A stretch of 6,617 nucleotides of DNA, from contig MFBO01000017.1 of assembly GCA_001774995.1 (NCBI GenBank), positions 1 to 6,617 of the forward strand, read 5' to 3'. This DNA comes from Candidatus Curtissbacteria bacterium RIFCSPLOWO2_01_FULL_38_11b. GTDB lineage: Bacteria > Patescibacteriota > Microgenomatia > Curtissbacterales > GWA2-41-24. The notes under the pieces are model-generated. The model had not been told where the DNA came from. It did no database searches and was given only the letters and a program-made list of their open reading frames with translations. Position numbers and translations under genes: made by a program. Positions within the stretch are counted from its first letter, which is position 1; each line of letters opens with the position of its first letter. Below are positions 5,357-6,617 of this stretch, one piece after another.

Positions 5357-6463
5357 TCACAGTTTTATTTTCTTGTAAACCAGAAGTGCCGTAATAAAAG
5401 TTGTAATAGGGACAGCCAGAATAAGACCTATGCTTGCTACCAATGTTCTTACGATCTCCTCGGCAATAATTTCGAAATTTATTACTTGTCCAAATGAACC
5501 TGAACTATTTGCAAACAGAAGAAGAAGTGGCATTGCCGCTCCTGTATAGACAAGTATCAGAGTATTTACCATTGATGCGATATGGTCCTTTCCCACATCC
5601 ATAGCCTTGGAGTACAAAACATCAATTGATAATTTGGGAGATGTCTTTTTGAGCTGGTAGACTATTGCCGCCTGAGAAACTGTAATATCATCAAGTATTC
5701 CCAATACCCCAATAATTATTCCTGCCAGAAGAAGTGCTTTCATATTAAATACTCCTTGTTTCATCATCTCAAGAAAACCTGCTTCCTCAGATGCAAATCC
5801 CGTAAGTCTTGCGCTATCAACAAATATATTTGCCAGTATTCCGGTAATCACAAGTGCAATAAGCGTACCCATAACTGCTGCGGTCGTTTTTATATTCAGT
5901 CCATGTGATAAGTAAAATGTTAGGGGGATAATAAAGAACGAGGCAATAATTGCAATAATAATCGGATCATTTCCGGCTGAAATTTGCGGAAGCACAAATG
6001 TGAAAATAATAAAAAAAGATATTACCATTCCAACTAAAGACAATAATCCTCTTTTTCTGCCAATAAATACGGCCAGACCGATAAAAATAGCAAAAAGCCA
6101 ATATAATGAATCTCGTCTTATATAATCTGTTATGTAGTAAATATCTTTTCCATCCGCAGTTTTACTTAATGTAATTATCAGCTTATCTCCTGTTTTATAT
6201 TTCTGGACTTTCACCAGGGGGATGCTTCCATTCTCAACGATAATATTCTTATCTTTCTGCCTGCCGCTTGTAGCTTTAAGTTCTAATTTTTGATATAACT
6301 GCTTCTTCCCGTTTATTTCGATTTGCCTTTCTTCTTTGACAGCAGTAACAACTGCTTCAAACTTTTCTTCTTTTGGAGGGCTTTGCGCCAATACGAACTG
6401 GGGCGAGAATAAAGCAATAATCAGAAATACAGCAAGAATAATTCTAACGCTAATTTTTTTCAT
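5357..6463 (-). CDS. YibE/F family multi-pass membrane protein
   Basis: A 368-residue protein of the YibE/F family, whose biochemical function is not established. A signal peptide (residues 1-27, ending VLAQ-SPP) leads to an extracytoplasmic, beta-rich, OB-like region (about 34-112) with a GD-containing strand, then about seven membrane helices (near 120-135, 139-159, 167-186, 194-214, 242-262, 299-318, 338-362). Family landmarks are G252-V-L-G-I-L-D-D259 followed by TVSQ, and the block from G291-K-D-H through MVNTL to LVYTG around 308. Length and order match full-length members. The ATG at 6463 starts a textbook signal peptide and has no Shine-Dalgarno sequence; an extended -10 lies 23 bases upstream. 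The TPR glycosyltransferase gene follows 47 bp downstream, so the two may share a transcript. Confidence 0.9.
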   Translation of the reverse strand: MKKISVRIILAVFLIIALFSPQFVLAQSPPKEEKFEAVVTAVKEERQIEINGKKQLYQKLELKATSGRQKDKNIIVENGSIPLVKVQKYKTGDKLIITLSKTADGKDIYYITDYIRRDSLYWLFAIFIGLAVFIGRKRGLLSLVGMVISFFIIFTFVLPQISAGNDPIIIAIIASFFIIPLTFYLSHGLNIKTTAAVMGTLIALVITGILANIFVDSARLTGFASEEAGFLEMMKQGVFNMKALLLAGIIIGVLGILDDITVSQAAIVYQLKKTSPKLSIDVLYSKAMDVGKDHIASMVNTLILVYTGAAMPLLLLFANSSGSFGQVINFEIIAEEIVRTLVASIGLILAVPITTFITALLVYKKIKL

Positions 6464-6486
6464 AAACTAATTAATAGTAATTCCTT

Positions 6487-6495
6487 ATTTTACCA
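6487..6495 (-). promoter_or_regulatory. Extended -10 promoter of the YibE/F gene
   Basis: The minus strand reads TGGTAAAAT (6495-6487), an extended -10 with TAAAAT (5 of 6). The start would fall near 6480, giving a leader of about 17 nt without a Shine-Dalgarno sequence. A weaker TATTAA ending 7 bases before the ATG is an alternative. Confidence 0.4.
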
Positions 6496-6527
6496 GATTA
6501 AGTAAAAGAATATAATCAGTTTTATAT

Positions 6528-6556
6528 TTGAACTAAGCTCAATATTTTGCTATTAT
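6528..6556 (+). promoter_or_regulatory. Promoter of tRNA-Gln
   Basis: TTGAAC (6528-6533) and TATTAT (6551-6556, 5 of 6) are separated by 17 bases, and the -10 is preceded by TGC (6548-6550), making it an extended -10. The predicted start near 6563 leaves a leader of only about four bases before the tRNA. Confidence 0.65.
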
Positions 6557-6566
6557 GTATGTGCAT

Positions 6567-6617
6567 TGCCGGGTCGTCTAATGGTAGGACAACGGACTTT
6601 GGATCCGTTTATTTTGG
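6567..6617 (+). tRNA. tRNA-Gln (anticodon UUG), cut by window end
   Basis: The 5' two-thirds of a tRNA: acceptor strand TGCCGGG starting with the U1 usual for bacterial tRNA-Gln, T8, D stem GTCT/GGAC with loop AATGGTA, and anticodon stem ACGGA/TCCGT closing loop CTTTGGA, with anticodon TTG at 6599-6601. The variable region begins at 6609. The T arm and 3' acceptor strand lie outside the window, so 3' pairing and any CCA cannot be checked. Confidence 0.9.

Noticed and set aside
1..6617. CRISPR array, insertion sequence or prophage remnant
   Set aside because: I see no regularly spaced direct repeats, transposase or integrase motifs, or terminal inverted repeats. tRNA genes are present but no duplicated 3' tRNA end that would mark an attachment site.

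Overview
The window is AT-rich, densely packed bacterial DNA holding six protein genes and three tRNA genes. Several traits together suggest a small-genome bacterium of the Candidate Phyla Radiation (Patescibacteria): no tRNA has a complete CCA encoded; one stand-alone receiver domain carries the lysine-without-proline ending I associate with that group; an RRM RNA-binding protein is paired with a small zinc-ribbon protein; and most genes lack a Shine-Dalgarno sequence. This placement is inference from gene content, not from a marker gene.

Layout. Bases 1-36 hold nothing recognisable. 37-888 (-) encodes a PlsC-like acyltransferase that lacks one canonical catalytic residue. Directly upstream on the same strand lie tRNA-Pro(UGG) (933-1004) and tRNA-Leu(UAA) (1007-1089), two bases apart, behind a GC-rich hairpin and a sigma70-type promoter. 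1090-1240 is a divergent promoter region. 1241-1645 (+) is a CheY-like single-domain response regulator. It converges, 19 bp apart, on a membrane-anchored D-alanyl-D-alanine carboxypeptidase (1665-2627, -). Then, all on the minus strand, come a zinc-ribbon protein (2703-3008) and an RRM protein (3020-3316), probably one transcript in the order RRM then zinc ribbon. A 220-bp non-coding leader (3317-3536) precedes them, with the only strong Shine-Dalgarno site in the window. Next are a large GT-C membrane glycosyltransferase-like protein with C-terminal TPR repeats (3537-5309) and a YibE/F-family membrane protein (5357-6463). A divergent intergenic stretch (6464-6566) ends at a tRNA-Gln(UUG) gene that runs off the window.

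Functionally the window mixes cell-envelope genes (acyltransferase, peptidoglycan carboxypeptidase, TMTC-like glycosyltransferase, YibE/F) with RNA-handling genes (tRNAs, RRM, zinc ribbon) and one signalling protein. I see no mobile element, CRISPR array or prophage, and no new multi-gene system.

The most interesting signals are four. First, -10 promoter boxes lie 7-8 bases before several start codons, pointing to leaderless mRNAs, in contrast with the SD-led, long-leader RRM gene. Second, that SD can pair with an upstream complement. Third, tRNA-Pro has an unusual core (C at 55, U15-A48). Fourth, there is a bacterial relative of the TMTC O-mannosyltransferases.
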